From Saccharopolyspora endophytica (GTDB lineage: Bacteria; Actinomycetota; Actinomycetes; Mycobacteriales; Pseudonocardiaceae): a stretch of DNA of 64,000 nucleotides. The stretch's first letter is position 1. Each line of letters opens with the position of its first letter. The position numbers and the translations under genes are program-made. This document shows, piece by piece, positions 43,907 through 52,061 of the stretch. The stretch covers positions 186,001 to 250,000 of the forward strand of contig NZ_JAGPXE010000004.1 of NCBI RefSeq assembly GCF_018070075.1, given 5' to 3'. A model generated the notes under the pieces. The model searched no databases. It was not told the origin of the DNA and saw only the letters and a program-made list of their open reading frames with translations.

Positions 43907-46162
43907 CTAGCTGGGCTCGTTCTCTCCCTCGCGGGCGGCGAGGGCGGCGTGAACACGGTGCGTGGTCACGGTGGGGATGCCGTCGATCTTCTTGACGTCG
44001 ACGCCGAGCGCGGCGAGCTGGGCCTTGAGCTTGCCGCCGTCGAGGGCCTGGTAGGCCCGGTGGTTGGGGGCGAGCTTGCGCAGGCGGGCGACGACGTCGG
44101 TGGCCTTGACCTTGTCGGCGTCCTCTAGCACGGACGCGACGTCCTCGAGCAGGTCGCGCTGCTCGGGGGCCTGTTCGGTGCGGCGGAAGCGGGTGCCGGC
44201 GCGCAGGATGCGGGCGCGTTCGGCGATCTGCTCGGCGCTGCTGCCGTCGATGAAGTTGGTGCGGACGGTTTCGATGGTGTTGTCGGCGTCCTTGACCACC
44301 AGCACGCCCTTGTCCTTGCCCTGTCGCAGCTCGTGCGGGGCGGCCCCACCTGCGTCAACGGCGGCGTCGCCGAGGGCCATGCGGGACTGGGACTCGGTGG
44401 CCACGACCAGCGAAGCGCGGATGTGGGCACCGTTGCGGGCGCGGATGGGGAGGTTTTCGTTGGTGGGGTCCTGGGTGCCCTGCCAGAACGTCACGTTCAC
44501 TGCCCGGCCCTGGTTCTGGATCTTGCGCACGGCATTGAAGAACCGGCTGTTGGCCTTCGACCCGCCGTAGGGGATGCCGTCCTCGTCCCGGGCGGGGCAC
44601 TCGTAGGCCACCTGGGCCTCATCGACGACCAGGACGATCGGGGGGAAACCGCTGGTCACGTCGCGCGAGAGCGCCGCGGTGATGCCGTTGGGGTAGGCAT
44701 CGGCGTTGGCCTCGATCTCGGTGATGCGGCGGTTCATCTCGTAGACGGCCCACTCCAGCATCTCGGTGGCCTCGGCGACGTGTTCGTCGGTGGGTCCGGC
44801 GATGTAGGTGCTGACCAGGGGCTTGAGCATGTTGTAGTCGCCGACGCCCTTGAGGTCGGCCAGGTGCACCTCGACCGAGGCATCCAGCAGTAGCCACAGC
44901 AGCAGCGACCGCAGGGAGGCGGTCTTGCCCTGGTTGGACAGGCCGGTGATCAGCAGGTGGCACTGCCAGAGCTTGAGCAGGAACGCGTCCCCGCGCAGGG
45001 TCACACCCCACGGGGCCTTGCCCGAGAAGATGTCGGCCTTGTCGAAACCGTCGTTGACCAGCGGAGATTCACCGATCGGCTCGTCGAGGGCGCCGGAGTC
45101 GGCGATCCAGAACCGCACCGTGCGGGCGGCTTCGGCCTTGGTGATGAACACCTCGTGCTCGTGACGCCCGAGGCCTTCGGCCAGCGCGCGGCGCTTGGCG
45201 CGGATCTGCTCGGTGGTCACCGTGGTGTCCCCGCTGGAAGGCAGGGTCACGTCGACCTCGACACCGCACCCCGCGAGCCGGATCGGGGAGAGCATTGCGG
45301 CACGCTGGTGCTCGTCCATGTGCTCGATCGCCCGCCGCAGCGCCGGAATCCCCGCCCTGCGCAGCGCCGACACCACGACGCTCGGGGTGACCTCGACCTC
45401 GCCGACGCCGCTGCCCGGGGCGGCCAGGAACGCCGGCACGGCCTGGCGGTGGCGGCGCTTGTTGTAACCCGAGCCCAGCACCCCGAGCAGCACGGCGAGT
45501 CCGGCCCACGGCGACCACTCCGCAGCCCAGGCAACGAACTCGAAACCGCTGTTCAGAGCCGAGAAGAACCCCGACCAGACGTCGGTGAAGCCCATCCCGC
45601 CCGGTGAGCAGGCGGCGATCAGGGAGGCCACCAGCACGATCCCGAACACCGCGCCCACGAGCCCGGCCAGGCCGATGGGCAGGTGCTTGAGGAACTGGCC
45701 CCAGACCTTCAGGCGCTCCAGGAACAGCTTCTTGCTGTCAGCGCGCTGACGCAGCAGGTCAGCGGCCACAGCGTGTTCACCAGCGGCCTGCGCCGCGGCG
45801 ATCTGGGCGTCGATGTCGCGACCGGTCCAGCGCCCGTAGGTGGTCGAGAAGGTGTCCCACGCCCCGGCCACCAGGAAGTACGAGTGGCGAAGGGCGGTCA
45901 GGCCAGCGGTTTTCACCACCGGAGCCGCCTCGCGAGCCTTACCGGCCAGGGCCGGGGGCACCACGGGCTTGCGCGGGACAACCTCGGTCGACGGAGCGAC
46001 AACCTCGGCGTCCACGACCTCATCGGCGCTGTTCACGTCGTCGGCGAGGCGTTCGGCGGTGGCGTGCACCGTGGCCGGTTCGGTGTCGGCCTGGTGGCGG
46101 TGCGGGAAGTTCAGGACCTCGCCCATGGGGGTCTCGATCTCCTCATGTGGTTGCATCGTCAA
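43907..46162 (-). CDS. FtsK/SpoIIIE-type conjugative DNA translocase (TraSA/TraB-like)
   Basis: A 751-residue protein. Two membrane helices (about 165-190 and 220-240) precede the motor: Walker A TGLSNQGKTAS, Walker B PIVLVVDEAQV, then VTFWQGTQDPTNENLP. The C-terminal ~80 residues form a winged-helix-like domain (LGVDVKKIDGIPTVTTHRVH) suited to recognising transfer-site repeats. Such proteins move double-stranded DNA between mycelia alone. ATG 46156 is an alternative start. Confidence 0.92.
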   Translation of the reverse strand: MTMQPHEEIETPMGEVLNFPHRHQADTEPATVHATAERLADDVNSADEVVDAEVVAPSTEVVPRKPVVPPALAGKAREAAPVVKTAGLTALRHSYFLVAGAWDTFSTTYGRWTGRDIDAQIAAAQAAGEHAVAADLLRQRADSKKLFLERLKVWGQFLKHLPIGLAGLVGAVFGIVLVASLIAACSPGGMGFTDVWSGFFSALNSGFEFVAWAAEWSPWAGLAVLLGVLGSGYNKRRHRQAVPAFLAAPGSGVGEVEVTPSVVVSALRRAGIPALRRAIEHMDEHQRAAMLSPIRLAGCGVEVDVTLPSSGDTTVTTEQIRAKRRALAEGLGRHEHEVFITKAEAARTVRFWIADSGALDEPIGESPLVNDGFDKADIFSGKAPWGVTLRGDAFLLKLWQCHLLITGLSNQGKTASLRSLLLWLLLDASVEVHLADLKGVGDYNMLKPLVSTYIAGPTDEHVAEATEMLEWAVYEMNRRITEIEANADAYPNGITAALSRDVTSGFPPIVLVVDEAQVAYECPARDEDGIPYGGSKANSRFFNAVRKIQNQGRAVNVTFWQGTQDPTNENLPIRARNGAHIRASLVVATESQSRMALGDAAVDAGGAAPHELRQGKDKGVLVVKDADNTIETVRTNFIDGSSAEQIAERARILRAGTRFRRTEQAPEQRDLLEDVASVLEDADKVKATDVVARLRKLAPNHRAYQALDGGKLKAQLAALGVDVKKIDGIPTVTTHRVHAALAAREGENEPS

Positions 46163-46217
46163 TCACCTTTCGGCCGTAGCCGGGTCAGGAAGGAAGCTCT
46201 GGGGTGTGTGCAGGGGG

Positions 46218-47519
46218 TCAGGCGGTGGTGTGCTTGCGCCAGTCGTCGACGAACTCGCGGGCGTTCTCCCAGCGGGTGTTCAGGCGCTTGGCGATCGCGT
46301 TGACCTTCTCGGTGGCGGGGTCCAGTGCGCCGGTGTTGACCATCTGCCAGAACTGCTCCCGTGCCCGGGTCTTGGAGCCGTAGCGGGAAGGGTTCTCCGG
46401 CTTCACCGGAGAGGTCTCGCCGTCCTTCTCCCGATGCAGCTCAGGCACGGTGGAGAACCCGGTTTCCCCGGGTGTCTCGTCCCGGGTGGTGAGGCGGTTC
46501 TCGGCGGCGGCGACCTCTCCGGCGAACGCTGCCGTGAGGCGAGTGGAGACCGCCGGAACCAGGGCCATGGAGATCAGCAGCCCAAGCGGGACGAACAGCC
46601 ACACCAGCGGGCCGATGTCGCCGGCCGGGTCGGGGCCGATGTAGTGGATGCCGATCTGGAGCACGAGGGTGGCCACGAACAGCAGCAGCTCCATCAGGAA
46701 GAACCCGTTGCCCGCGGCGGCCCGAAGTTTCGCGCCGAGGCCGTGGACCTGGCCGGCCTGCTTGAGCGAGTGCAGCGCGGAGGGCACCGCGCCGAACCAC
46801 TGGGCCATCAGGATCACCAGCACGCCGACGCTGAACATCGGCTCGATCAGCCAGTTCACCAACCGGGTGTCCGGCGAGATCACGTTCAGGCGGCTGCCGG
46901 CGTTGACCGTGCCCAGCACGACCGAGGCCAGGCCGGGCAGCAGCGCGGCCAGCGGCAGCCAGGTCCGCAGCCGGTTGAGCAGCACCAGCCGGTAGGACGG
47001 GTCGGTCGCGCGGTGCTGGCGCTCCCGCGCTTCGGCGATGCGTTCCTGGGCCTGGCGGTGGCGCTGGCGCATGGCCTGTTCGTGCTTTGCAGCTTCCTGC
47101 TCTTCGGCGAGGTCGGCAGTGAGCATGTCGTGCTCGTGGCCGCGGCGGGCTTCCCGCCGCCGGCGGCCCAGGGCGCGGGCTTCGGCGAGCTCGTCCTCGG
47201 TCATGGCCTCGATGAGCACGTCGTCGTCCTGCATCGACACCACCCGGTCGGCCACCCGCCGGATCGCCGCCAGGCGGTCGGGGTCCGGGATCGCCGACCG
47301 CGTGCCGCGCCGGCCGGTGCCGGTGGCCCAGATGTCGCTGTCGGCGGCGGTGTCGTAGTCACCGGGGCTGACCTCGGCCACCGGGTCGATGCCGGCCGGG
47401 TCGGTCTCCAGCTGGTTCTCGGTGGTCCAGTGATACCCCTGCATTCCGCTGCCCTCGCTCGTGTCGTTGCTGGTCAGGTAGGCGTCGATCACGTCGCCGC
47501 CGCTGGGTCGCGTGCTCAT
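46218..47519 (-). CDS. SpdB-like spread membrane protein
   Basis: A 433-residue protein. A charged coiled-coil (about 120-175, EEQEAAKHEQAMRQRHRQAQ) precedes four hydrophobic helices (LPLAALLPGLASVVLG, MFSVGVLVILMAQWFG, FLMELLLFVATLVLQIG, LVWLFVPLGLLISMALV), then a basic C-terminal DNA-binding-like tail (RARHQFW-style REQFWQM, WENAREFVDDWRKH). Spd proteins spread the element within recipient mycelium. It overlaps the next upstream gene by 4 bp. Confidence 0.75.
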   Translation of the reverse strand: MSTRPSGGDVIDAYLTSNDTSEGSGMQGYHWTTENQLETDPAGIDPVAEVSPGDYDTAADSDIWATGTGRRGTRSAIPDPDRLAAIRRVADRVVSMQDDDVLIEAMTEDELAEARALGRRRREARRGHEHDMLTADLAEEQEAAKHEQAMRQRHRQAQERIAEARERQHRATDPSYRLVLLNRLRTWLPLAALLPGLASVVLGTVNAGSRLNVISPDTRLVNWLIEPMFSVGVLVILMAQWFGAVPSALHSLKQAGQVHGLGAKLRAAAGNGFFLMELLLFVATLVLQIGIHYIGPDPAGDIGPLVWLFVPLGLLISMALVPAVSTRLTAAFAGEVAAAENRLTTRDETPGETGFSTVPELHREKDGETSPVKPENPSRYGSKTRAREQFWQMVNTGALDPATEKVNAIAKRLNTRWENAREFVDDWRKHTTA

Positions 47520-47785
47520 GCCGCCACCGCCTTTCGCGCACGTCGTGCCGCCACGTCACGCAGGTGCTGCAGGACGTGGATCAGCAGGTACAGGCCGGAG
47601 ATCAGCCGGGGCTCGGCCGCCGCGAGCACGCGAAGGAGTGCGCGGCCCAGGGTTTGCAGGCTGAACAGCACGGCAGGCAGAACGGCCCGCCTGGTCACCA
47701 TCACGGACGCGAGCAGCAGCAGACCGGCCAGACCGACCAGCATCAGGACGCCGCGCGCACCGTGGTTGAGGAAGCTCTCTAGCAT
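47516..47785 (-). CDS. Small Spd-like membrane protein
   Basis: 89 residues with one or two hydrophobic helices (GVLMLVGLAGLLLLASVMV; LISGLYLLIHVLQHL) and a basic tail. It overlaps the SpdB-like gene by 4 bp. Probably a transfer/spread component. Confidence 0.7.
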   Translation of the reverse strand: MLESFLNHGARGVLMLVGLAGLLLLASVMVTRRAVLPAVLFSLQTLGRALLRVLAAAEPRLISGLYLLIHVLQHLRDVAARRARKAVAA

Positions 47786-47873
47786 CGGAGTTCTCCATCC
47801 GGTTCTCGGATCGGTTCGGGAGACCCGGCCCAGCAGGTGTTCTTGGCGGAGTGACTGCTGGGCCGGGGCGGAG

Positions 47874-48050
47874 CTACTTGCCCTGCTTCTTCAGTGCCTC
47901 GCAGGCGTCGCAGTTTGGGCCGGTGCGGGGCAGGTACCAGGTGTCGGTCTCGCCGCGCCCGCTCGGGATCTTCTGCCCGCAGAGGGTGATCATCGAGCCG
48001 TCCCACCAGGACTTCTTGACGATCGTGTGCCAGGGGTTGCTCTTGCTCAT
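47874..48050 (-). CDS. Small Cys-motif protein, 58 residues
   Basis: Begins MSKSNPWHTIVKKSWWDGSM. Zinc-ribbon candidate: ITLCGQKIPSG with CDACEALKKQGK (one Cys plus CxxC and a His). GAAGGAG lies eight bases before ATG 48050. Common type of accessory gene in actinomycete plasmids. Confidence 0.65.
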   Translation of the reverse strand: MSKSNPWHTIVKKSWWDGSMITLCGQKIPSGRGETDTWYLPRTGPNCDACEALKKQGK

Positions 48051-48063
48051 CGCTGCTTCTCCT

Positions 48064-48195
48064 TCAGTCCTGGCCCAGCAGGCCGCAGGTGGTGCAGCCG
48101 CAGCACGCGCAGCCGCCCTGGTCGTCGCACTCCGGGCACGGGTCCTCGTCGATGACTTCGCCTTCGATGACCGGGCCCACCAACTCGCTGCTCAT
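48064..48195 (-). CDS. Small Cys-rich protein, 43 residues
   Basis: Acidic N-terminus (MSSELVGPVIEGEVIDEDP) then eight Cys in PCPECDDQGGCACCGCTTC within 20 residues. The CxxC repeats imply zinc or iron-sulfur binding. Its ATG overlaps the upstream small gene by 4 bp. Confidence 0.6.
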   Translation of the reverse strand: MSSELVGPVIEGEVIDEDPCPECDDQGGCACCGCTTCGLLGQD

Positions 48196-48353
48196 CGGCG
48201 CAACCAGGAGACGTTCTTGGCGGCCTCGGCCACGGCGTCGTTGGCGGCGAGGTAGTCGTCGGTCTCGGTGCGGTCCCGGCGGGAGACTCGCTCCAGCTCG
48301 GCCTTGGCTTTGTTGTAGGTGTCGTTGGCCTGCTGCCGGTCTCGCTTGCTCAT
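48192..48353 (-). CDS. Small charged helical protein, 53 residues
   Basis: MSKRDRQQANDTYNKAKAEL then a heptad-like helix ending VSWLRR. Start overlaps the upstream stop (ATGA) and its own stop overlaps the downstream start (ATGA), so it is part of a coupled chain. Confidence 0.6.
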   Translation of the reverse strand: MSKRDRQQANDTYNKAKAELERVSRRDRTETDDYLAANDAVAEAAKNVSWLRR

Positions 48354-48508
48354 CGCTGACCTCCGTTGTTCTCGTCGGTGACGTCGTCGGATCCGATCTC
48401 GACGGGGGTGTTCTCGGGCAGGACGGTGCGGGTCACGACCTGGCCCTTGTCGTTGACGTTCTCGATGACGAGGTGGCCGTTGCCGTCGTTGTAAGTGCGC
48501 GTCTGCAT
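48350..48508 (-). CDS. Small AICE protein, 52 residues
   Basis: MQTRTYNDGNGHLVIENVND, then beta-strand-rich sequence ending DDVTDENNGGQR. No known domain. First of four ultra-short genes with 4-bp overlaps or short gaps (48508 to 47874). Confidence 0.55.
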   Translation of the reverse strand: MQTRTYNDGNGHLVIENVNDKGQVVTRTVLPENTPVEIGSDDVTDENNGGQR

Positions 48509-48525
48509 CGCGGTCGTCTCCCGGT

Positions 48526-48786
48526 TCAGCTGTGCAGCGAGGCCGCGTAGCCCTCGGTCAGGTCGGTGGCGTGCTGCACCATCTGCAGGGCCTGCTGCAC
48601 CTGCTCGACGACCTGCTGGTAGGTGTTGGCGATCTCGGTTGCCGTCTGCGACTCCTGCGAGACCTGGCTCAGCAGAACGACGTTGGCTTCCGCGTCCAGC
48701 ACCGCCTGGGCCAGCGCGCCCCGGATGTGGGTGGCCTTCTCGTCGGCCTGGCCCAAGCTCTCGCGCGCCTGGTCGATCAGCGACAT
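48526..48786 (-). CDS. Possible separate 86-residue product from an internal start in paralogue 1
   Basis: In-frame ATG 48786 is preceded by AGGAGG (48794-48799) with ideal 7-base spacing. The predicted product begins MSLIDQARESLGQADEKATH and ends TEGYAASLHS, a helical bundle of about WXG100 size but without a WXG motif. The same arrangement is found at 50339. Confidence 0.5.
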   Translation of the reverse strand: MSLIDQARESLGQADEKATHIRGALAQAVLDAEANVVLLSQVSQESQTATEIANTYQQVVEQVQQALQMVQHATDLTEGYAASLHS

Positions 48787-49593
48787 TCCTGTTCCTCCTG
48801 TGTTCGGTGTGGTGGACGTGCCCGCCCCGGCCAGTGCCGGAGCTGCCTGTGGCGTGCCGGTGGTGGTGTCGTCACTGGTCTGGGGTTTGTTCGTGTTGCT
48901 GGGTGCCGGCGGGGTGCGTCGGTGTGCCAGATCCATTGCCGCGGTGATGGCCTCGGCACCGAGGTGCTGGTGGCGGATCAGCTCGTCTTGCACGGCGCTG
49001 ATTTCCCGCTCGTGCTCCCGAACCAGCTCGTCGGCCTCCCGCTTCGCATCGAGGTAGACGTCCATGGGCGCGTTCTGCCCGAACAGCAAGTCCATGTCGA
49101 TGCCGGAACTGGCGGCGGCAGCGAGCTCGGCGGCCCGATTGCCCTGAAGACCCTGGGCTTTCAACCACACGCGGTCAGCGGCCCAACCTGCGAAGGCCAT
49201 CGCAGCGACGTCCGCCAACAGGTGCCCGGCGAACGGTTCGAAATCAACCCCGCCGCCTCGGGCCATTGACCTCCCGCCGAAGATCTCGACTACGTCGTCA
49301 CCGACCCACGCCGAGTTGACAACGAGGCCTCGGTGCTTGCCGACGACCGCGTGCGCGGCCTCATGCCCTGCCTTCTGCTCAACCCCCAGCGCCTGCGGCA
49401 CACCAACCCAGGGGAGGACCTTGATGTGACCGTCCGGGGAAGGGATGCGCCTCACCTTGGCGAGGCAGTCCTCGCAGTCCGGCTTGCTGTGAATCCACCG
49501 CTCATACAGCGGGGCCCAGCCCAGTTCCAGCACGTCGTCGCCGTGCCGCTGGCAGAGGATTTGATCCAGGTTGGCTACCGGACTGGCTTCCAT
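48526..49593 (-). CDS. HEAAH metallopeptidase-like AICE protein, paralogue 1
   Basis: 355 residues from ATG 49593. Order: CxxC (CEDCLAKVRR) near residue 40; zincin motif GHEAAHAVVGKH (about 77-88); helical FtsH-M41-like core with AFAGWAADRVW and an acidic candidate third ligand in SSGIDMDLL; helix with REHEREISAVQDELIRH; a Thr/Pro/Gly linker; and a C-terminal 86-residue helical module. The paralogue at 50079 has the same plan. The role may be processing of a transfer or host protein (inference). An internal start is annotated separately. Confidence 0.65.
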   Translation of the reverse strand: MEASPVANLDQILCQRHGDDVLELGWAPLYERWIHSKPDCEDCLAKVRRIPSPDGHIKVLPWVGVPQALGVEQKAGHEAAHAVVGKHRGLVVNSAWVGDDVVEIFGGRSMARGGGVDFEPFAGHLLADVAAMAFAGWAADRVWLKAQGLQGNRAAELAAAASSGIDMDLLFGQNAPMDVYLDAKREADELVREHEREISAVQDELIRHQHLGAEAITAAMDLAHRRTPPAPSNTNKPQTSDDTTTGTPQAAPALAGAGTSTTPNTGGTGMSLIDQARESLGQADEKATHIRGALAQAVLDAEANVVLLSQVSQESQTATEIANTYQQVVEQVQQALQMVQHATDLTEGYAASLHS

Positions 49594-50066
49594 CACGCAC
49601 CCCCGACCACAGCCGTCAGCAGGGCCGCGACGAACAGCCACGCCCAGTGCCAGGACTGATCGAGCACGTAGGCCCCGGTGCCCAGGGAGGGGTTGTCGTC
49701 GTGGCCGGTGCGGGGTGCGCCGAGGCGGTAGAAGCCACCGTTACCGGTGATCTCGGCGAGTCGAGCGAGGGTGTGGCGACGGTCGGCCCAGTAGTGCGTG
49801 ACCGCGCTGACCACTTGGCCGGCGGTGAACGCGGCGGGGTGGATGGGCAGGTCGAGCACGGCCCACACCAGGCCGACCGCGATGGCTGTGGTGGCGGTGT
49901 AGGTGGCCACGTGCTTGACGCACGCCCAACGCCCGGACCAGTCCGGCAGGCCCTTGGTGGCCGCCTGGTGGGAGGTCTGCACCCAGTGGTCGGCCACGTG
50001 GTGGGCCACCAGCAGCGTCGGGAGCACGACCGCGAACACCAGCGCGGCAACGAGAGTCGAAGGCAT
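49593..50066 (-). CDS. DUF3307-like membrane protein
   Basis: 157 residues with four hydrophobic segments. LLVAHHVADHWVQTSHQA and CVKHVATYTATTAIAVG supply His in or near the membrane, as in DUF3307; later VVSAVTHYWADRRH. Stop overlaps the start of the HEAAH gene (TGATG). Frequently found in AICE and plasmid transfer regions. Confidence 0.65.
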   Translation of the reverse strand: MPSTLVAALVFAVVLPTLLVAHHVADHWVQTSHQAATKGLPDWSGRWACVKHVATYTATTAIAVGLVWAVLDLPIHPAAFTAGQVVSAVTHYWADRRHTLARLAEITGNGGFYRLGAPRTGHDDNPSLGTGAYVLDQSWHWAWLFVAALLTAVVGGA

Positions 50067-50078
50067 GTCCCCTCCTGT

Positions 50079-50339
50079 TCAGCTGTGCAGCGAGGCCGCG
50101 TAGGCCTCGGTGGACTCGGTGGCCTGCGAGACCAGACCCATGACCTGCTCGATCTGCTCCATCGCCTGCCGGTAGACCGCCCCGATCTCGAGTGGCGTCA
50201 TCGCGTCGGCGCTGACCCCGGAGACCTCCGTCGCGTTGGCCTCGAGGTCGAGCTGGGCCTGGCGCAGCGCGCCCAAGATGTAGTTGGCTCGCTCGTTGGT
50301 GCCGGCCAGCGTGGTTCGCGCCTGATCGATCAGCGACAT
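50079..50339 (-). CDS. Possible separate 86-residue product from an internal start in paralogue 2
   Basis: In-frame ATG 50339 follows AGGAGG (50347-50352) at 7 bases. The product begins MSLIDQARTTLAGTNERANY and ends TEAYAASLHS, exactly as long as its counterpart at 48786. Confidence 0.5.
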   Translation of the reverse strand: MSLIDQARTTLAGTNERANYILGALRQAQLDLEANATEVSGVSADAMTPLEIGAVYRQAMEQIEQVMGLVSQATESTEAYAASLHS

Positions 50340-51161
50340 TCCTGTTCCTCCTGTGCTCGGTGTGCTGGTTGCACCCGCCGCGGCGGCGGGCATGTTCGTG
50401 GTGGTGCCGGCGCCCCCGGTGGGCGGCTCGGCGTCAGGGCGGGACTGCTGGGTCCGGCGTGGACGGTGAGCGAGGTCCATCGCGGCGTGGATCGCCTCGG
50501 GCCCGAGGTGGCGGTGGCGGAGCAATTCCTCGTGGACCGCACGAATCTCTGCCTCGTGCTCACCCACAAGCTCGTCGGTCGCGGCGATGGCCTGGGTGTG
50601 CAGTTGCGGGACGTCCCAGCCGTGCGGGGCTGCCATGTCGGTCAAGCCCTTCATGTCGCCGGCCGAGGCGCAGGCCGCATCGATCTGCAACGCGGGGTCC
50701 TCCGCGCGGCCGATCGCCCGCAGCCACATGCGGTCGGCGGCCCATCCGGCGTGGGACATGTTGGCCACCGCCTCCAGCGACGCGCTGTCGACGTGGAAAT
50801 TGACCCGACCACCGCTAATGCCTTCGGACACGCCATAGGACAGCGATTCCGTGCCGATGTAGGCCTCGGTGACCCGAATCCCCTCGGCTCGAACCGCCGC
50901 CACCGCGTGCGCGGCCTCGTGCATCGCGATATCGGCGTCGGTGCGTTCCACCGGGCTGTAGTGCCATCCGCGGAGCTCCAGGCCCCCGGTCTCGCTCACC
51001 TGCCGGTTGATCAGTTCCGCGCAGTCCCAGCAGTCGATCTCGCTGCCGTTCTCGTCGCTCCCGCGAAACCGCACGTTGTACCGCGGGTGCCACCCATGCG
51101 CGATCACATCCCGAGCACAGGACTCGCAGAACACATCAACCCAGCCCCGCACCGCACTCAT
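50079..51161 (-). CDS. HEAAH metallopeptidase-like AICE protein, paralogue 2
   Basis: 360 residues. N-terminal zinc ribbon (FCESCARD with IDCWDCAEL), zincin motif AMHEAAHAVAAV (about 79-90), core with HAGWAADRMW and SAGDMKGLTD (candidate third ligand Asp), REHEAEIRAVHEELLRH-like helix (GEHEAEIRAVHEELLRHR), Pro/Thr linker and the 86-residue C-terminal helical module. It overlaps the WhiB-like gene by 4 bp. Paralogue of 48526-49593; about one third identity by eye, higher at the C-terminus. Confidence 0.65.
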   Translation of the reverse strand: MSAVRGWVDVFCESCARDVIAHGWHPRYNVRFRGSDENGSEIDCWDCAELINRQVSETGGLELRGWHYSPVERTDADIAMHEAAHAVAAVRAEGIRVTEAYIGTESLSYGVSEGISGGRVNFHVDSASLEAVANMSHAGWAADRMWLRAIGRAEDPALQIDAACASAGDMKGLTDMAAPHGWDVPQLHTQAIAATDELVGEHEAEIRAVHEELLRHRHLGPEAIHAAMDLAHRPRRTQQSRPDAEPPTGGAGTTTNMPAAAAGATSTPSTGGTGMSLIDQARTTLAGTNERANYILGALRQAQLDLEANATEVSGVSADAMTPLEIGAVYRQAMEQIEQVMGLVSQATESTEAYAASLHS

Positions 51162-51718
51162 GCCGCGATCTCTCCAGGAACGTCCTGCGTGTTCAGCCAG
51201 TCGATCTCGGGCTGCACCAGGCGCATCACGGCGGCGGCCTGCTGGTCGGCTCCGTCGCCCCGCTGACGTGCCTGGTACAGCGCCTGCCTGACCTGCTTGC
51301 GCAGCAGCGGCAGCCGCTCGCCCCGCACCTGCTCCAGGTCGTCGAGCACCCGGCCAGCGCCGGCGGAAACCTCGCGGGCCGTCAGCGGCTCGACCTGTCG
51401 GCGACGCTTGCCGGACAGGCCACGCTCGCGGCGGATCTCGGCTCGCTCGGCGGTCGTGGTTGCGCCCCAGATGCCCTCGCTGCCGCGGTTGATCGCGTTC
51501 TCCCGGCAGGTCGCCATCAGCGGGCACTGCTCGCAGATCGCCTTCGCCCGCTCGACCTGCTCGCGGATCAGCGGCACGGACACGTCTTCCGAGACCGGGA
51601 AGTGCAGGTCCGGGTCCTCGTCCGCGCACAGCGGGTGCGCCCCGAAGTCCTCCCCCGGCACGTGCGTCATCAGCGTGTACAAGTCATCGCCCCGCGCGAT
51701 GCGCTCCTGCGTGGTCAT
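51158..51718 (-). CDS. WhiB-like iron-sulfur transcription factor
   Basis: 186 residues. Four Cys: one in HPLCADEDPD, two in AICEQCPLMATC (CxxC plus third), matching the WhiB C-xn-C-xx-C-xxxxx-C pattern; then GIWGATTTAERAEIRR, the Wbl G[VI]W turn and basic segment. A ~75-residue C-terminal helical extension is unusual. Coupled by 4-bp overlaps to both neighbours. Confidence 0.85.
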   Translation of the reverse strand: MTTQERIARGDDLYTLMTHVPGEDFGAHPLCADEDPDLHFPVSEDVSVPLIREQVERAKAICEQCPLMATCRENAINRGSEGIWGATTTAERAEIRRERGLSGKRRRQVEPLTAREVSAGAGRVLDDLEQVRGERLPLLRKQVRQALYQARQRGDGADQQAAAVMRLVQPEIDWLNTQDVPGEIAA

Positions 51719-51933
51719 GCGATCGCCTCCTCGCTCGGAATCTGGGTGTTCAGCAGCCGGTTAGCGTCGGCGCGTCGAGCCCGCCGCGCTGCGCGCTTCA
51801 GCTGAACCTCGTCCAGGCCGGGACCGCCCAACACGCCGTTGGCGTGCGCATCCATCGCTTCCTGAAGCGCCTGGGCCAGCAGCTGCTTGTTCGACAGCTC
51901 GGACTCGTTGACCTGCTCCGACGTGGTTCGCAT
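51715..51933 (-). CDS. Small AICE protein, first gene of the transfer operon
   Basis: 72 residues, charged and helical (LSNKQLLAQALQEAMDAH, LKRAARRARRADANRLLN). No known domain. Its start lies 49 bp from the -10 candidate of the operator-controlled promoter. Confidence 0.65.
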   Translation of the reverse strand: MRTTSEQVNESELSNKQLLAQALQEAMDAHANGVLGGPGLDEVQLKRAARRARRADANRLLNTQIPSEEAIA

Positions 51934-51949
51934 CGTTCAAAGTTCCCTT

Positions 51950-52028
51950 CTGAGTTACGTCAGTTCGTTCTGACTTAAGTCAGATTAAGGACACGTGTTC
52001 CCTCATGTCAAGCACTGGCTTAAGTCAG
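51950..52028. promoter_or_regulatory. Three palindromic operators of the GntR (KorSA-like) repressor
   Basis: CTGAGTTACGTCAG (51950-51963), CTGACTTAAGTCAG (51970-51983, perfect) and CTGGCTTAAGTCAG (52015-52028). They lie in the divergent promoter between the transfer operon and the GntR gene. Centre spacings are 20 and 45 bp. Confidence 0.8.
51982..52011 (-). promoter_or_regulatory. Promoter of the transfer/replication operon
   Basis: On the minus strand: TTGACA (52011-52006), 18-bp spacer, TAATCT (51987-51982). The -10 overlaps the perfect operator, so repressor binding would block transcription. Confidence 0.7.
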
Positions 52029-52061
52029 ATGTAGGCTTGCTATACGACCGAAAGGGGTTTC

